From positions 1-45,142 of the forward strand of contig JAWUYB010000042.1 of NCBI GenBank assembly GCA_034111025.1: a stretch of DNA of 45,142 nucleotides, written 5' to 3'. Origin of the DNA: CAJXJP01 sp034111025. Lineage in GTDB: Bacteria > Patescibacteriota > Gracilibacteria > BD1-5 > UBA6164. The notes below the pieces were generated by a model, which made no database searches, was not told the DNA's origin, and saw only the letters and a program-made list of their open reading frames with translations. A program made the position numbers and the translations under genes. This document shows, piece after piece, positions 43,531-45,142 of the stretch (the first letter of the stretch is position 1; each line of letters begins with the position of its first letter).

Positions 43531-44169
43531 TTAACGTTCATTTAAAATATATATAGTTTTTTTTATTATATCTATTTTAAGTTTTTTAAAATTATCTATT
43601 TTTTCATTATTCATTATTTCAGATTTTTCTAATTCATTTTGTATTATTCTTAATTTTTCTATTATAAAAAGAAAAAAATCATTATTATTATTATTTCTAC
43701 TTTCTTTTATCTTATAAGTAGTAAATATATCTGAGGAAATTATATTGTAATTTTTATTGTTTTTAAGGTTTTGTATATCATAGGATATTAAATAACTAAT
43801 ATCTTCTTTTATCCAATATTCCCATTCTTTCCAAAGATTAGGCGTTATATATCATCTTGAAAATAGGAAATACTCTTTATAAAATAAATTAACCAATTTA
43901 TAATAATTATTACTATTTTTCGATTTTTTTAAATCATCTTTAATTTTTTCGTATTCAGTACTATATTTTTCAATAATTTCTAATTCTTTATCTCTCTCAT
44001 ATTTTTTATATCAATACCAAAAAATGAAAATAGCTCAAATTACTGTAATTAATTGTGAATTTTCTATAAAATGAAATTTATAAATTATACTTACAAATTT
44101 AAATCATAACAAAAATGAAATTAAATAAAAACAAACTCTAGTCAGATTATTTAATATTTTTTGTTCCAT
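43531..44169 (-). CDS. Membrane protein with two N-terminal helices and charged tail (212 aa)
   Basis: No family is recognised. Two hydrophobic segments (about residues 11-30 and 39-55) are followed by a cytoplasmic helical tail rich in Lys, Glu, Asn and Tyr (KKYERDKELEIIEKYS). Aromatic residues cluster in NLWKEWEYWIKEDISYLIS. Length and layout resemble small sensory or anchor proteins, but no motif supports a function. It lies between tRNA-Ser and ileS, and glycine is rare and mostly UGA. Confidence 0.75.
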
Positions 44170-44205
44170 ATTTTATATTTTTAAATACTATATTTTATTT
44201 TTTCA

Positions 44206-44293
44206 TGGAAGAAGGGACGGGATTCGAACCCGCGGTACCGTGAGGTACACACGCTTTCCAAGCGTGCGCTTTCAGCCACTCAGCCACCCTTCC
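44206..44293 (-). tRNA. tRNA-Ser (GGA anticodon)
   Basis: The cloverleaf is clear: acceptor GGAAGGG, D-arm, anticodon stem CACGC/GCGTG around TTGGAAA (anticodon GGA), a long class II variable arm (GTACC/GGTACC-type pairing), T-arm with GTTCGAATC, and encoded CCA (44208-44206). The first acceptor pair is a G-U wobble and the discriminator appears to be U, both unusual for tRNA-Ser. The gene is on the minus strand, between a DUF559 gene and a membrane protein gene. Confidence 0.93.
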
Positions 44294-44337
44294 TTTTTTT
44301 AGTTTAATGTCTTGTCGGACGAGTTACAGCCAAGTCC

Positions 44338-44489
44338 TTGCTCTTGTAAAGAGTAGGGATTTAGGGAAGAGTTAATAAAGGTTTATCCAATAATAACTCT
44401 TTTGTCCTTCGGACATTTACTGCAAGCTATTAACTTTAAAATAGTCGCGGTGTATACGCTCCTTTTTTCACTTATCTTTACAAGAGCAA
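44338..44489. repeat. 15-bp inverted repeat spanning the DUF559 3' end
   Basis: TTGCTCTTGTAAAGA (44338-44352) and its exact complement TCTTTACAAGAGCAA (44475-44489) are separated by 122 nt. Between them lie two smaller hairpins: AAGAGTTA/TAACTCTT and TGTCC/GGACA with loop TTC. One arm lies in the coding end of the DUF559 gene and the other upstream of tRNA-Ser. A structured RNA or a mobile-element remnant is possible; no known RNA family motif was found. Confidence 0.7.
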
Positions 44490-44860
44490 AGTGTACTTAT
44501 TTTTTGTAGAACACTTTCTAGATTTTGAAATATTTCTTCATTTTTAAATCTGATAACTTTATATCAAAGGTTTAGTAATAATTTTTCTTTTTCTAAATCG
44601 AGTAAAAAAATATCTTTTTTATCATGAATATTTCAATCTAGCTCAATAATAATCTTATGTTCACTACAGAGAAAATCAGGAATCACATATCTCTCTAATC
44701 AAGAATTTTCTGTGTAAACATAAGTTGGATTTTGTCTTCAAAATTTGATACCGTTTAACTTTCTTGCTTTTAATTTATCCCAAAGTTTTTCTTCAGATTG
44801 TGTCATATTTTTTCTGAGACTTCGAGAAGCTATTTTTATTACTTCTGGAATTGCTTTCAT
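44417..44860 (-). CDS. DUF559 (VSR/MTES-fold) endonuclease-like protein
   Basis: The 147-residue protein follows the DUF559 pattern: LRKNMTQSEEKLWDKLKARKLNGIKFGRQNPT, then YVIPDFLCSEHKIIIELDG (D and E-x-D catalytic set), LGYKVIRFKNEEI and a final NLESVLQKI. This restriction-endonuclease-like fold is common in phage and bacterial accessory regions; its biological target is unknown. Several glycines are UGA, so it is native or adapted. It has a strong Shine-Dalgarno (AAAGGAGG), unlike most genes here. Confidence 0.88.
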
Positions 44861-44914
44861 ATTTCCTCCTTTTGAAAATAAAATTATAGATTTATGTCGT
44901 TACAGAATTTTTTA

Positions 44915-45142
44915 TTATTCACATCATTTCTCAAATCACTCCATAAATCACTGTTCATATCATTCTCACTTTCAGATATTTCTTCACTTTTGCATAGCTG
45001 CAGAAACAGCTACTAAAACTCAAAGTATTTCTAGATATTGTATTTCAAAAACATAAGCAATTGCAAATATGAGTATTGCAGCAAGTGCTGCATTTGCCTC
45101 AAAACTCGTTTGAGCTTGCTTTGCTTGTTCTTCAAGAGCTTT
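44915..45142 (-). CDS. Membrane protein, N-terminus beyond right edge
   Basis: The visible 75 C-terminal residues start KALEEQAKQAQTSFEANAALAAILIFAIAYVFEIQYLEILGVLVAV, giving a probable coiled segment and one or two membrane helices, then a Gly-rich tail (KGRNIGKGEGYEQGFMEGFEKG) encoded mostly with UGA. The start lies outside the window. No family is recognised. Confidence 0.65.

Noticed and set aside
44294..44500. RNase P RNA, 6S RNA, SRP RNA or tmRNA
   Set aside because: None of their conserved core motifs were found; part of the interval is the coding end of the DUF559 gene.
1..45142. UGA as tryptophan (code 4) or selenocysteine
   Set aside because: UGA falls on conserved glycines, is frequent in all native genes, and Trp is encoded by TGG.
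1..45142. CRISPR array or insertion sequence
   Set aside because: No regularly spaced repeats with unique spacers and no transposase gene were found.

Overview
The window is an AT-rich, very densely coding bacterial segment in which TGA is read as glycine (genetic code 25). This points to the Patescibacteria/CPR lineages Absconditabacteria (SR1) or Gracilibacteria (BD1-5); I cannot tell them apart from this window. The code is visible at invariant glycines: the first G of the RlmN GMGEP motif, the SecD LDLQGG motif, Pth GLGNPG (two UGA), Tgt DSGGFQ, and the prepilin cleavage glycine before FTLVEL. TAA and TAG are the stops. All native gene coordinates below use this code, so many genes that look shattered in the standard code are intact.

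Layout. 0-3.2 kb (minus): tgt (cut by the edge), an HD hydrolase and an RseP/S2P protease. 3.3-7.5 kb (plus): a monocistronic 1385-residue protein with no recognised family. 7.5-11 kb: a prepilin-like gene, rlmN and secD. 11.1-14.1 kb: a TrmB-like regulator facing a three-gene amino-acid-type ABC importer, the whole block bracketed by near-identical terminators. 14.1-16 kb (minus): murC and pth. 16.1-23 kb: a HAD protein, an MFS transporter, a Xer recombinase, methionine aminopeptidase and two large secreted proteins of unknown function. 23.1-27.4 kb: clpC, a coiled-coil protein, a 47-codon gene with its own consensus promoter, and a PH-like membrane protein. 27.6-34.8 kb (plus): Fe-type superoxide dismutase, a prepilin, then a MoxR-DUF58-BatD-VWA-VWA-TPR operon of the Bat (aerotolerance) type. 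34.9-37.35 kb: YbaB/EbfC, an acidic coiled-coil protein, a HAD protein and a DUF4870-like protein. 37.4-40.15 kb: a four-gene block that behaves as foreign DNA. 40.26-45.1 kb: ileS, a membrane protein, tRNA-Ser(GGA), a DUF559 endonuclease-like protein and a partial membrane protein.

The 37.4-40.15 kb block contains no in-frame TGA in about 780 codons, although it includes a very glycine-rich DapD. Three of its genes have clear Shine-Dalgarno sequences, which most native genes lack. One gene ends at a TGA that the host would read as glycine, and dapD is split by an in-frame TAA. The block contains dapD, a degenerate dapB-like gene and two unknowns. It is best read as recently acquired standard-code DNA decaying in a host with a reassigned stop codon, or less likely as an assembly join.

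No gene-free stretch exceeds 300 bases. The longest gaps (26734-26795, 27387-27598, 37787-37966, 39056-39224) hold terminators, promoters or plain AT-rich spacer. No CRISPR array, rRNA or insertion sequence was seen. Most native genes are preceded by AT-rich leaders without a Shine-Dalgarno sequence.
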